The translations under genes and the position numbers were made by a program. From the NCBI GenBank assembly GCA_900470285.1, contig UCAG01000005.1, positions 564,921 through 628,920 on the forward strand: a stretch of 64,000 nucleotides of DNA, written 5' to 3'. Positions 39,135 through 48,313 of this stretch are shown here, piece after piece. Each line of letters begins with the position of its first letter. The stretch's first letter is position 1. Below the pieces are notes generated by a model. That model had not been told where the DNA came from. It was given only the letters and a program-made list of their open reading frames with translations, and made no database searches. Origin of the DNA: Hyphomicrobiales bacterium. GTDB lineage: Bacteria > Pseudomonadota > Alphaproteobacteria > Rhizobiales > Rhizobiaceae.

Positions 39135-39958
39135 TGCTTGAAGCACCTTTCCCGCCGCTGGATCCAAATGGCAATACGGAAGGGCGCGGTCCGCGCTTTT
39201 CCGAAATCCCGATGCGGATTATTATTCCTAATCTGATTACCGTTCTTGCGATCTGTGCAGGGTTAAGCGGTATCCGTCTGGCGATTGAGCATCGTTTCGA
39301 ACAGGCCGTAGCCATGGTGCTGTTAGCGGCCTTTCTCGACGGTATTGACGGACGGATTGCGCGGCTCCTGAAAGGGTCTTCCAAATTCGGTGCCCAGATG
39401 GATTCTCTGGCCGACATCGTGAATTTCGGCGTGGCTCCGGCACTGGTGCTTTATCTGTTTATGCTGGATCAGGCCGGTTCGTTCGGCTGGATTGCGGCGC
39501 TGATCTATACAATTGCCTGCTGCCTGCGCTTAGCGCGCTTTAATGTAATGCTGGAAGATCCGAACCGGCCGGCATGGCAAGGCAATTATTTTATCGGTGT
39601 TCCGGCACCGGCCGGTGCTATGCTGGTTTTGCTGCCGGTTTATTCCGGATTTCTCGGCGTACTGCCAAGCAAAGCTTTGGCCTATGGTACCGCAGGCTTC
39701 ACGATTGTGATTGCCTTTTTGCTCGTTAGTCGTCTGCCGGTTTATAACGGCAAGACCGCAGGCAGCTTTATCCGCCGTGATTTTGTGATGCCGCTGATCC
39801 TCGGCGTGGTAATCTATGCCGGTTTTCTGATGAGTTTTACCTGGCAGACACTGACGCTGACGGCCTTGGCCTATCTGGTATTCCTGCCTTTCAGTGCATT
39901 GGCATGGAGGCGCCGCTTAATGGCCGAAGAAAAAAAATCCTCTGAAAATCAGGTATGA
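39134..39958 (+). CDS. pssA: CDP-diacylglycerol-serine O-phosphatidyltransferase
   Basis: Integral membrane enzyme that makes phosphatidylserine, the substrate of Psd encoded just upstream. The CDP-alcohol phosphotransferase motif is clear at about residues 73-99: DGIDGRIAR, then G and D-x3-D in FGAQMDSLAD. About seven membrane helices follow or surround it. The 274 residues start at an ATG sharing a base with the psd stop (TGATG). Confidence 0.94.
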   Translation: MLEAPFPPLDPNGNTEGRGPRFSEIPMRIIIPNLITVLAICAGLSGIRLAIEHRFEQAVAMVLLAAFLDGIDGRIARLLKGSSKFGAQMDSLADIVNFGVAPALVLYLFMLDQAGSFGWIAALIYTIACCLRLARFNVMLEDPNRPAWQGNYFIGVPAPAGAMLVLLPVYSGFLGVLPSKALAYGTAGFTIVIAFLLVSRLPVYNGKTAGSFIRRDFVMPLILGVVIYAGFLMSFTWQTLTLTALAYLVFLPFSALAWRRRLMAEEKKSSENQV

Positions 39959-39978
39959 ACCGGTTCAGACAACAGCCA

Positions 39979-40013
39979 TAAAAAAGCCCCTCAAATGAGG
40001 GGCTTTTTTATTT
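39979..40013. terminator. Bidirectional terminator between pssA and rarD
   Basis: AAAAAAGCCCCTC-AAAT-GAGGGGCTTTTTT between convergent genes, with strong A/T runs on both sides. Confidence 0.92.
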
Positions 40014-40031
40014 AACTCTGTTATTTTGTTG

Positions 40032-40952
40032 TTATGCTTTGGCAGCGATTTTATCTGCCCGCGCCTCTTTCAGGATTGACCATGTATAGAGGATCAAACC
40101 TGCCCAGATCAGTGCAAAGGCATAAAGCTGCGTTGTATTGAATGGTTCTTTGAAAGCGAAAACAGCGATCAGGAACAGCATGGTCGGCGTAATATACTGC
40201 ATCAGCCCCAGTGTGGTATAGCGCAGCAGTTTCGCACCGGTGGCATACATAATCAGCGGTACGGCAGTCACCACACCGGCTAGCATCAGCAGAGAAATAT
40301 CCGCTGGCGTACCGGTAACAAAATGATCCTGCCCTTGTGTATACAGCCAGATTGCATAGGCGCTGGCCGGAATGAACAGAATGATCACTTCCAGCATGAA
40401 GCCCTGTGACGGACCAATCGGCAAGGATTTACGGAAGAAACCATAAAAGCCGAATGACAGCGGCAGAATGATAGATACCCAAGGCAGACCGCCCTGCTCT
40501 ACTGTCAGCAGCACCACCGCAGCAGCGGCAAGGAATACAGCAACCAGCTGTACTCTTGTCAGACGCTCTTTAAGGAAAATTGCGCCGAGCAGCACATTGA
40601 CCAGCGGGTTGATATAATAACCAAGTGCGGCATCCAGCGCATGATCATTGAAAATCGCCCAGACATAAACGCCCCAGTTCAGTGTGATCAGGGAGGCTGT
40701 CAGACACGCCATTGCCAGTGTGCGCGGATTACGCAATGCGGCACCGACATCCTTGGTACGTCCCATAAAAACCAAAATGACCGCCGCTACAGGCAATGAC
40801 CAGATCACGCGGTGCGCCAGCACCTCCACAACCGGAATATGGGCGACGGCCTTCATGTAAAACGGGAAAAGTCCCCAAAACAAATAGGCCAGCATCGCGA
40901 AGATAAAACCACGCGTTGCTTCCGGCATCGCCTGTTGAGACCGGTCATTCAT
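40032..40952 (-). CDS. rarD: EamA family transporter RarD
   Basis: 306-residue drug/metabolite transporter with ten hydrophobic segments in two EamA halves. YLFWGLFPFYMKAVAHIP and NWGVYVWAIF are typical of the RarD subfamily, whose substrate is not established. It lies 117 bp downstream of cimA on the same strand without a visible terminator between, so readthrough from cimA is possible. Confidence 0.9.
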   Translation of the reverse strand: MNDRSQQAMPEATRGFIFAMLAYLFWGLFPFYMKAVAHIPVVEVLAHRVIWSLPVAAVILVFMGRTKDVGAALRNPRTLAMACLTASLITLNWGVYVWAIFNDHALDAALGYYINPLVNVLLGAIFLKERLTRVQLVAVFLAAAAVVLLTVEQGGLPWVSIILPLSFGFYGFFRKSLPIGPSQGFMLEVIILFIPASAYAIWLYTQGQDHFVTGTPADISLLMLAGVVTAVPLIMYATGAKLLRYTTLGLMQYITPTMLFLIAVFAFKEPFNTTQLYAFALIWAGLILYTWSILKEARADKIAAKA

Positions 40953-41069
40953 AACAAGTTGTCCTCAGATTTCCGGTCTCGGGCTTTATCATACAGCGGG
41001 AGCCGTTCATTACATTCATATCAGTAACAATCGGTACTCCCGTTTTACTTTATCCGCAAACGGCAAATT

Positions 41070-42683
41070 TTATTCTGCTGCAATATGTCCCGCAAGCTCG
41101 CGATTTTTCATCAGCTTATAAACGACCGAATCCATCAGTGCCTGAAAGGATGCATCAATAATATTGTCGGACACACCGACTGTGCGCCAACGCTGGCCGC
41201 TGGCATCATGCGACTCGATCAGAACGCGGGTGATCGCTTCCGTACCGCCATTGAGGATACGCACTTTAAAATCGACCAGTTCCAGATCGGCCAGTTCCTC
41301 CTGATAGCGGCCAAGATCCTTGCGCAATGCAAGGTCAAGCGCGTTAACCGGACCATGACCTTCCGCAACAGACAAATGTTCCTCACCGTCGATGATGATT
41401 TTTACAATCGCTTCCGACACGGTTTTCAGGCAGCCATTGCTGTCATAGCGGCGCTCAACCATACAGCGGAAAGCTTCAACACGGAAAAACTGCGGCACCG
41501 CACCAAGTTGTTGACGGGCGAGCAGTTCAAAACTCGCATCTGCACTTTCATAAGCATAACCCTGCGCTTCGCGTTCTTTAACCAGCGCAATCAGCGTATC
41601 AAGATGACGGTCATCCTTGGCAACCTGAATACCGCGCTTGTTGAGCTCTGCAATAAAATTGGACTTGCCGCCCTGATCGGACACCATAACACGGCGATGA
41701 TTACCCACCATTTCCGGCGGCACATGTTCATAGGTTTTAGGCTCTTTCAGCAAAGCAGAGGCATGGATGCCTGCTTTTGTGGCAAAGGCTGAACTGCCGG
41801 TAAAAGCCGCCTGATCATTCGGTGCGCGATTGAGAATATCGTCAAAAGTACGGGAAAGTTTTGTGATACCCGCCAGAGCATCTATGCTGATACCGACCTC
41901 GAAGCGGTCTGCCCAGACAGGTTTAAGCATCAGTGTCGGGATCAGCGTAACCAGATTGGCATTGCCGCAACGCTCACCGATACCATTGAGCGTGCCCTGC
42001 ACCTGCCGCACACCGGCATCAATTGCAGCCAGTGACACGGCAACGGCCTGTTCCGTGTCATTATGCGCATGAATGCCCAGACACTCACCCGGTACAACAC
42101 TCTTAACAGCACGGACAATATCACCAACTTCACCCGGTTGCGTACCACCATTGGTATCGCACAGCACCACCCAGCGCGCACCGGCACCATAGGCCGCCCT
42201 GGCGCAAGCCAGCGCATAATCAGGATTGGCCTTAAACCCGTCGAAAAAATGCTCGCAATCGACGATACATTCCTTACCGGCCATACGCGCAGCAGTGACT
42301 GATGAAGTGATCGATTCCAGATTATCTTCCAGAGAACAACCAAGCGCCAGATGCACATGATAGTCCCAGCTCTTAGCAACATAGGTGATAACATCGCTCG
42401 AAGCCTGCAGCAGTACAGACATGCCCGGATCATTGGAGGTGGAAACACCCGGACGTTTGGTCATGCCGAAAGCAGCAAACTTTGCCCGTGAGGTGTGTTT
42501 ACGCTGAAAAAAGCTCGTATCTGTCGGATTTGCGCCCGGATAACCACCTTCAACATAATCCACACCGAAATCATCCAGCATGGCGGCAATGGCTTTCTTG
42601 TCAGATACGGAGAAGTCAATTCCCGGTGTCTGCTGGCCGTCGCGCAAGGTAGTATCATAAATATAGATACGCTCTTTTTTCAT
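41070..42683 (-). CDS. cimA: (R)-citramalate synthase
   Basis: Condenses pyruvate and acetyl-CoA to citramalate, a threonine-independent route to 2-oxobutanoate for isoleucine. The 537-residue protein has the HMGL-like catalytic domain (IYDTTLRDGQQTPG near the N-terminus, HAHNDTE in the middle) and a C-terminal LeuA allosteric dimer domain. The long form matches CimA rather than 2-isopropylmalate synthase. I start at the ATG at 42683 because GGAGGAAAG lies just upstream; the frame begins six codons earlier. Confidence 0.92.
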   Translation of the reverse strand: MKKERIYIYDTTLRDGQQTPGIDFSVSDKKAIAAMLDDFGVDYVEGGYPGANPTDTSFFQRKHTSRAKFAAFGMTKRPGVSTSNDPGMSVLLQASSDVITYVAKSWDYHVHLALGCSLEDNLESITSSVTAARMAGKECIVDCEHFFDGFKANPDYALACARAAYGAGARWVVLCDTNGGTQPGEVGDIVRAVKSVVPGECLGIHAHNDTEQAVAVSLAAIDAGVRQVQGTLNGIGERCGNANLVTLIPTLMLKPVWADRFEVGISIDALAGITKLSRTFDDILNRAPNDQAAFTGSSAFATKAGIHASALLKEPKTYEHVPPEMVGNHRRVMVSDQGGKSNFIAELNKRGIQVAKDDRHLDTLIALVKEREAQGYAYESADASFELLARQQLGAVPQFFRVEAFRCMVERRYDSNGCLKTVSEAIVKIIIDGEEHLSVAEGHGPVNALDLALRKDLGRYQEELADLELVDFKVRILNGGTEAITRVLIESHDASGQRWRTVGVSDNIIDASFQALMDSVVYKLMKNRELAGHIAAE

Positions 42684-42722
42684 TGTTGTTCTTTCCTCCA
42701 TATCCGTATTTATGCGTGAGAT

Positions 42723-43134
42723 TTATGCATGGCCTTGCGGCCATGTCTCGGTGTCATGGTCAGGATGCTGATAAGATATCATAGTGCGTACGAATTCCGC
42801 ACTTTCCGGATCACGTTCCGTCGTATAGGCAGGCAAAGCGCTCAGCTTATCCAGATAAGGCAATTTGCCCTCCAGTCCCCATTGCACCACCGGCACAAAA
42901 GCCGCGTTCGACGTGGTTGGAAGAGCGGAACAATTTCCGTGTTCCGCGCGTCCATTCCAATGTGCCTTCCTTAACGGAAACCAGCGGCGCGTAATAATTG
43001 CCGAATGCTTTCTGGCACATGCGACAATGACAGATGGATGCGCTGCCTAGCTGCCCTTTCACACGAAAACGCACAGCACCGCACTGGCAGCCGCCGCTGG
43101 CGACCGGATATTCACTCAGCGTTTCACTTCCCAT
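42723..43134 (-). pseudogene. GFA-family protein gene, internally deleted and frameshifted
   Basis: Codons from 43134 give the start of a glutathione-dependent formaldehyde-activating (GFA/CENP-V) family protein: GGCQCGAVRFRV, ASICHCRMCQKAFG, then SSNHVERGFCA. The frame then runs into about 16 unrelated residues and stops at 42847. In another frame, PVVQWGLEGKLPYLDKL through SYQHPDHDT ends at 42723, which is the normal C-terminus of the same family. About 25-30 residues between the halves, including the expected CGTPL zinc-site segment, are missing. The gene overlaps the cysS 3' end by 19 bp. Confidence 0.88.
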
Positions 43135-44630
43135 GTTGTCACCCGTTCTCCCGTAACCGGATCTTTGCCGTCCTTCAGCTGAATATTCTGTGCCAGCAAT
43201 GAGTCACGAATACGGTCAGCTTCCGCCCAATTTTTTCCGTTGATGAATGCCAGACGCTCGGCGATCTGTCTTTCAACATCTGCACTGTCGACATCTGCCG
43301 CATTACTGAACAAATATTGTGCAGCTTCAGCTAGCAATTGCGCATCGTGAAGACCAAGCAGGGTAAGGCCGGCAACCAGTGCTACAACATCCCCCTGTTT
43401 ATAGGCTTTGCGCAATTCTGTGAGTGCTGACCATGTGTTCAGGTCATCGCCAATAGCACTGACAAAGACTTCAGCTTTTTCCGCTGAAACCCCAACCGGC
43501 TGATCGGAAATCGCCTCATACCATTTCGCCAGTTCTTCACCGGATTCATTCAGACGCTGCTGCGTCCAGTTGATCGGCTCACGATAATGGGTCTGCAACA
43601 TGGAAAGACGCGCAGCCATGCCGGTCCAGCGACGGCGGAAGTCTTCCGGCACATCAAGACCGGCCAATTGCGGCAATTCAGATTTCAGCACATCGTCAAT
43701 GGTAATGAAATTGCCCAGAGATTTGGACATTTTCTGACCTTCAACTTGCAGAAAACCGTTATGCATCCAGATATTAGCCATGCGCTCTGAACCAAAAGCG
43801 CAGCATGACTGAGCCATTTCATTCTCATGATGCGGAAACACCAGATCAATACCACCGGCATGAATGTCGAAGGTATTTTTCAGCGGATCATCGCATTTCA
43901 GACCGCCGCCAAACGGTTCCAGCAATTTAGCCATCGACATGGCCGAGCACTCAATATGCCAGCCCGGACGACCATTCACTGCAATACCGGCCGGAGACGG
44001 CCAGCCCGGCTCTCCTTGTTTGGATGGTTTCCACAACACGAAATCCATCTCGTCGCGCTTGTAGGAAGCAACATCCACGCGCGCACCGGCAATCATCTCA
44101 TCCAGTGAACGGCGGGCAAGTGCGCCATAGCGGGGGCCATGTTCACCCGTCATGGTTTTAACCGCAAACAACACATGATCATCGGCCACATAGGCATGAC
44201 CGCGCTCAATCAGGCGCTCGATCAGCTGACGCATTTCTTCCAGATGTTCCGTTGCACGCGGCTGGCTGGAAGGCTCCAGATTACCAAGCGCCGTTACATC
44301 ACTCTGGAACTGCGCATTGGTGCTTTCCGTGACTTTGCGAATAGCTTCATTAAGCGGCAGATCAGGATAATCGCGTACGGCACGGGCATTGATCTTATCA
44401 TCAACATCCGTGAGATTACGCGCATAGGTCACTTGGCTCTCACCATAGACATGGCGCAACAGACGAAACAGCACATCAAACACGATCACCGGACGCGCAT
44501 TGCCGATATGAGCAAAGTCATAAACTGTCGGGCCGCAGACATACATGCGCACATAGTCAGGATTGATCGGAACAAAGTCCTCTTTCCTGCGGGTCAGCGT
44601 ATTATACAAACGCAATTCAGTGGCAGACAT
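43116..44630 (-). CDS. cysS: Cysteinyl-tRNA synthetase
   Basis: Class I synthetase charging tRNA-Cys. Zinc-binding and HIGH-like region [15 protein letters not shown] (about 32-46), KMSKSLGNF (about 275-283) and a C-terminal anticodon-binding domain. I start at the ATG at 44630 ([10 protein letters not shown]) because AAAGGGAAG precedes it; an ATG six codons upstream lacks such a site. The 504-residue length is typical of alphaproteobacteria. Confidence 0.95.
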   Translation of the reverse strand: MSATELRLYNTLTRRKEDFVPINPDYVRMYVCGPTVYDFAHIGNARPVIVFDVLFRLLRHVYGESQVTYARNLTDVDDKINARAVRDYPDLPLNEAIRKVTESTNAQFQSDVTALGNLEPSSQPRATEHLEEMRQLIERLIERGHAYVADDHVLFAVKTMTGEHGPRYGALARRSLDEMIAGARVDVASYKRDEMDFVLWKPSKQGEPGWPSPAGIAVNGRPGWHIECSAMSMAKLLEPFGGGLKCDDPLKNTFDIHAGGIDLVFPHHENEMAQSCCAFGSERMANIWMHNGFLQVEGQKMSKSLGNFITIDDVLKSELPQLAGLDVPEDFRRRWTGMAARLSMLQTHYREPINWTQQRLNESGEELAKWYEAISDQPVGVSAEKAEVFVSAIGDDLNTWSALTELRKAYKQGDVVALVAGLTLLGLHDAQLLAEAAQYLFSNAADVDSADVERQIAERLAFINGKNWAEADRIRDSLLAQNIQLKDGKDPVTGERVTTWEVKR

Positions 44631-44997
44631 CTGACTTCCCTTTAACATACGGTTCTAAAGCACAAACAAGATTTGCGCAGCCTGCTGGCCGGTGCATTTG
44701 TCTGCTTCAAAAGGAAAAGGAAGACGAAAACATCCGAGCCAGCAATCTGCTAGCGAATAATTACCGCAATAATACAAATGGTGTTTGCGAATGGTGTTTT
44801 CATGACAGCACTTATCTCTCTGATCCTGCGTCGCGTCAAGAGAGAGCTCTGAGATTTTTGTTACCGGTGACAATCATGGCAAGTTGCATAACCGCCGTGA
44901 CAATACCCTGATTTGCGCTCAGATTTGCACATTTCCAGCCATGCTTCAGTCCCATTTTTCACGATAATGAGAGCTCTGAGTAAGGGAAGGAAACATC
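44631..44997. other. cysS upstream region
   Basis: 367 bp that should hold the cysS promoter and, at its end, the GGGAAGGA ribosome site of the small gene at 44998. Short frames here show no family resemblance. Confidence 0.4.
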
Positions 44998-45180
44998 ATG
45001 AAAAAGATATTCAGCACATCTAAAAAAGATCAGCTTACAGAACAATACCGCGCAATCGGCCCTGCCTTTTTGGCGGCAGCCCTCAGGTCGGCACCGCGCA
45101 GCCACCGCGATGAAAAGCGGCTGCACGTCTCTTATCTGCCGTCGGATAAGACTTTAAGGCCACAACAGGCGACCAAGTAA
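44998..45180 (+). CDS. Small basic protein, 60 residues
   Basis: Encodes a 60-residue basic protein with a central YRAIGPAFLAAALR segment that looks like a short amphipathic helix. A strong ribosome site (GGGAAGGA) lies 7 nt before the ATG. Small proteins with a similar YRAIG-x-AAVAAAL core occur in other Rhizobiales, as far as I recall. Its 3' end overlaps the end of the convergent lysE-type gene by 27 bp. Function unknown. Confidence 0.55.
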   Translation: MKKIFSTSKKDQLTEQYRAIGPAFLAAALRSAPRSHRDEKRLHVSYLPSDKTLRPQQATK

Positions 45181-45801
45181 GCTAAACGCAATCGCCCACA
45201 TAATGATGCCGATAATGCAGTCGAGAATACGCCATGCGGATGGTTTGGCGAAAAACGGCTGCAGCAACCGCGCACCATAACCGAGCGAGAAAAACCAGAC
45301 AAATGAGGCTGTTACCGCGCCCAGCCCATAGGCCAAACGCGCCTGCCCTTCAAAACGGGCAGAGAGACTCCCAACCAGCACGACCGTATCGAGATAGACA
45401 TGCGGGTTGAGGAATGTCAGCGCAAGACAAGTCCCGACGGCAACTTTCAAACTGACAGCGCCGCCATTTCCAGCAAGCAACCCGTCAGGATGCATGGCGC
45501 GACGAAAAGCGGACAGACCATACCAGAACAGAAAAGCCGCACCGCCAACCGTCACCACCATAATCAATGAAGGAGACTTTGCGATCAGTGTGCCAAGCCC
45601 TGCAACGCCTGCGGCAATCAGCAAGGCATCAGACAAAGCACAGATCAGGCAGAGAATAAACACATGCTGGCGCAGCAATCCCTGTCTCAGAATATAGGCA
45701 TTTTGCGCGCCGATGGCGACAATCAAGGATAATCCGAGCAGAAAGCCCGAAATTGCTGCAGTTCCCACGACAAACCCGTTCTTTTTAGATTCAACACGCA
45801 T
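45154..45801 (-). CDS. LysE/ArgO family amino-acid exporter
   Basis: About 215 residues and six membrane helices. SLIVAIGAQNAYILRQGL and LTFLNPHVYLDTVVL are LysE/ArgO hallmarks, pointing to export of basic amino acids. The start is uncertain. The ATG at 45801 coincides with the edge of a RIME-like repeat, which would otherwise add MYPEKWLPVFG by chance. A GTG at 45768 is another candidate and fits the usual family N-terminus better. No strong ribosome site is seen for either. Confidence 0.88.
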   Translation of the reverse strand: MRVESKKNGFVVGTAAISGFLLGLSLIVAIGAQNAYILRQGLLRQHVFILCLICALSDALLIAAGVAGLGTLIAKSPSLIMVVTVGGAAFLFWYGLSAFRRAMHPDGLLAGNGGAVSLKVAVGTCLALTFLNPHVYLDTVVLVGSLSARFEGQARLAYGLGAVTASFVWFFSLGYGARLLQPFFAKPSAWRILDCIIGIIMWAIAFSLLGRLLWP

Positions 45802-45925
45802 CCCGAAAACCGGCAACCACTTTTCGGGATACAAACTTTACATCAACGTGCATCTTATCCGATCGAAGCGGGACAAGAAATCAGTCCGGTGGACTGATTT
45901 CCCTGTGTAGGCGACAACCACTTTT
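45799..45925. repeat. Two RIME-like repeat modules in tandem
   Basis: GCATCCCGAAAACCGGCAACC-ACTTTTCGGGATAC at 45799-45831 and GGCGACAACCACTTTTCGGGATGCAC at about 45909-45934 share the CAACCACTTTTCGGGAT core. Between them lies a perfect hairpin AAATCAGTCC-GGT-GGACTGATTT (45878-45900). The hairpin and following CCCTGTGTAGG match the decayed module at 7661-7735. Confidence 0.6.
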
Positions 45926-45962
45926 CGGGATGCACTGTAGGTTATGTTTTTGAAAGAATTAA

Positions 45963-46760
45963 TCAAAACATACTGAACTGATCGTCATTGTCATCTGTTT
46001 TCTTTTTTACAGCAGACTTTTTAGGTTTAGCCGGTTTTTTGGCAATTGGTTCCTGAGAAACTGTCAGTTCTTCTACCCGCTCATGTACGTCTGTGCCGAA
46101 GTAACGGGCATTATTGATCTTATCCGATACGGGAATCGCTTCAAAAAAATCATCCTGTACAGGCCGGAGCAAATGCTGCACATCTTTGGCGCGGTTGCGC
46201 TTGCAATCCAGCTATTCCTGATAATCCTCAGGCTGTATCACCAGCGGCAGGCGGCCATGAATATGCGATAATGCATTATTGGAAGCCGTCGTCAGTATGG
46301 CTGCCGTATCCATCTGCGAACCATCGCCACTCACCCATGTTTCCATCAGAGCGCCAAATGCAATGGTTCCGCCATGGCGCGGGCGTATCCAATAGGCTTG
46401 TTTTCTGCCGTCACCGAGTTTACGCCATTCATAGAACCCCGTTACCGGCAGCAAACTACGACGATGTTCCATAGCTGTACGAAAAGACGGCTTTTCATAC
46501 GCTGTCTCAGAGCGGGCATTAATCATCAGCGGAAAGTTCAGCGGGTCTTTTGTCCATGACGGCACAAATCCCCAGCGCACCAGCATTGCGATACGATCCG
46601 GCCTGTTGCTGCCGGGCATTGGTGTTTCTCCGGCCATCACAATCATGATCGGTTGTGTCGGTGAAATATTATAGCGCGGCGGAAAGGCTTCATCGACAAT
46701 CACGCCGAAATGCGCCTCCACCTCATCAATCGCTGCCAGTAATGCAAAACGTCCACACAT
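45963..46760 (-). pseudogene. SRAP (SOS response-associated peptidase) gene interrupted by an in-frame TAG
   Basis: HMCES/YedK-type protein that crosslinks to abasic sites in single-stranded DNA. The ATG at 46760 gives MCGRF with the catalytic Cys2, followed by NARSET and the GFYEW glutamate. At 46212-46214 the reading frame meets TAG after QPEDYQE. The same frame continues without shift through LDCKRNRAKDVQHLL and IPVSDKINNAR, the normal SRAP C-terminus, to 45963. The TAG stands where the family has Trp (TGG). The active-site motif reads HGRLP rather than the usual HDRMP. A 183-residue truncated product, readthrough, or a restart at a GTG at 46181 are the possibilities. Confidence 0.85.
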
Positions 46761-46797
46761 AATGATTGGTGTTGCGAGTTTTATCACAAAGGTCAAG

Positions 46798-47277
46798 ATG
46801 CCCGCCAAACAAAGCTTGCAAATCAGCGGGCAGGTTTTTACCACTCATTCTATGACACAGGACATTTCCCCTCAGCCGCTCATCGCCCATGGTGCTTCCA
46901 TCATCTGCCGTAAGGAGAGCCGCTTCCTGCTGGTGAAACGTGGCAAGGAACCGCTCAAAGGCTCGCTCGCCTTTCCGGGTGGCGGGGTAGAAGCCGGAGA
47001 AAATGCCGAACAGGCCGCACGGCGCGAACTCACGGAAGAAACCGGATTGCATTGCAACCGCCTGCGGCTGGTCGATACGATTGATCTGTCTCAGGAAGGG
47101 CTTTACGGCAAGGTCTATAATCTTTGCATTTTTCGCGCTTATGATCTGAGCGGACAGGAACAGGCCGGTGATGATGCCGTTTCGCTGCACTGGCTGACAA
47201 TTGAGGATATGGTGCAGCATATTGTTACCGTCAGCACTTTGGCTTTTGCGCGCCGTATTCTGCAGGAAGAAGGCTGA
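46798..47277 (+). CDS. Nudix hydrolase
   Basis: 159 residues from the ATG at 46798, which has AAAGG upstream. An ATG at 46852 (MTQDISPQPL) is the alternative and would fit the domain boundary. The Nudix box starts GGGVEAGE and ends RELTEETGL (about residues 60-85 of the longer form) and is complete, so hydrolysis of a nucleoside-diphosphate-linked substrate is expected. The substrate is unknown. The gene diverges from the SRAP gene with only 37 bp between start codons. Confidence 0.88.
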   Translation: MPAKQSLQISGQVFTTHSMTQDISPQPLIAHGASIICRKESRFLLVKRGKEPLKGSLAFPGGGVEAGENAEQAARRELTEETGLHCNRLRLVDTIDLSQEGLYGKVYNLCIFRAYDLSGQEQAGDDAVSLHWLTIEDMVQHIVTVSTLAFARRILQEEG

Positions 47278-47334
47278 ACGCCTTGAAACAGCCTGATTGC
47301 TGCACAATTTATAGTGAAGTCGCGGAGTATGTGT

Positions 47335-47721
47335 ATGACCAGATTTCTTGTTTTCTCATTATTGGTTACAGGATTTTCTGCATCCGGTATTTCTGCACAG
47401 GCACAAACACAGGAAACCAGCGGTCCGCCTTATGAAAGCCAGATGATCCAGCTGGCAGGCACCCTCGGTTCGCTCCACTATTTGAGCAATCTTTGCGGTG
47501 ACAAAACCAGTCTCTGGCGCGATCAGATGAATGAGTTGCTCACCGCTGAAAAAGCGGATGAAACACGACGTAAAAATCTGGTCTCAGCTTTCAATAACAA
47601 CTACCGCAGCTACGCTGATAATTACAGCCAGTGCACCGATCAGGCCCTGAAAGCAATCGACCGGTTTAAATTACAGGGCGAAAAGCTCTCTGAAGGGCTG
47701 GTTGCCCATTACGGCAATTAA
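47335..47721 (+). CDS. TIGR02301 family secreted protein
   Basis: 128-residue protein with a signal peptide ending near SAQAQ. The mature part carries YESQMIQLAGTLGSLHYLSNLCG and WRDQMNELL, the core of the TIGR02301 family found in Rhizobiales. Function unknown; periplasmic by its signal. Of three in-frame starts I prefer the ATG at 47335, which has GGAG at the best distance. Confidence 0.85.
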   Translation: MTRFLVFSLLVTGFSASGISAQAQTQETSGPPYESQMIQLAGTLGSLHYLSNLCGDKTSLWRDQMNELLTAEKADETRRKNLVSAFNNNYRSYADNYSQCTDQALKAIDRFKLQGEKLSEGLVAHYGN

Positions 47722-47952
47722 CCAAAACTTCATTCATTGCAATAAAGGCGAAATCTGCCATTCACAAACCATCGCAATCTGTTAACAAGAGATTAAATTA
47801 TTGATGGTGATGCGTCGGCTGATGGTGTAAGAAACGGTCTTCAGATAGTCGTTTCTGCTCTGAATGGCTCTATGACAGCACTTTCTTTAGCTAAGTCCTG
47901 TCCGTCTTCTGCGATGCAGTGTCCAACGGCATAAAGCCAAGGTGATATTTTA

Positions 47953-48210
47953 ATGAATCATGCTCCGACAGACCTCGATGAATTGATTGCCCATGAGAAA
48001 AAACAGGCGGCGATCGAATATCAGCATGAAGCCTGGGCTGACGGGATTTCAGAAGGCATTGAACCGGAGATTCTCGCAGAGGCTGCTTTTGCCAATGCAT
48101 TGACCGAACTTCTGCGTAGCACAGGCGAAGATGCGGCGCTTGGCTTACTCGATAAATTGCGCGAGCAGATCATTGCCGGTGAGTTTCTGCCCAACCGTAT
48201 TTTGCAGTAA
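47953..48210 (+). CDS. Conserved small acidic protein, 85 residues
   Basis: Acidic, helix-rich cytoplasmic protein (IEPEILAEAAFANALTELL, GLLDKLREQIIAGEF). AAGGTGAT lies 6 nt before the ATG. I do not recognise a named family, though similar short proteins are common in Rhizobiales. The stop codon sits in a perfect tandem 11-bp duplication (48200-48221). Confidence 0.75.
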   Translation: MNHAPTDLDELIAHEKKQAAIEYQHEAWADGISEGIEPEILAEAAFANALTELLRSTGEDAALGLLDKLREQIIAGEFLPNRILQ

Positions 48211-48221
48211 TTTTGCAGTAA
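48200..48221. repeat. 11-bp tandem duplication at a stop codon
   Basis: TTTTGCAGTAA occurs twice in direct succession. The first copy supplies the last codons and TAA of the 47953-48210 gene. Confidence 0.8.
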
Positions 48222-48313
48222 TTTCCCGGGCACAGTCGGCATCCGTCATAATTTGTGCTACAGGATGCCGTAAACATTTATTTTGAATATATATTTCTCT
48301 TCCGGAGTTTCTG

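Noticed and set aside
42847-43134. Intact 95-residue GFA protein
   Set aside because: The last 16 or so residues do not belong to the family. The true C-terminus is found downstream in another frame.
45963-46181. Separate 72-residue gene starting with GTG
   Set aside because: It is in the same frame as the SRAP gene and encodes its missing C-terminus, so it is part of the interrupted gene, not a new one.
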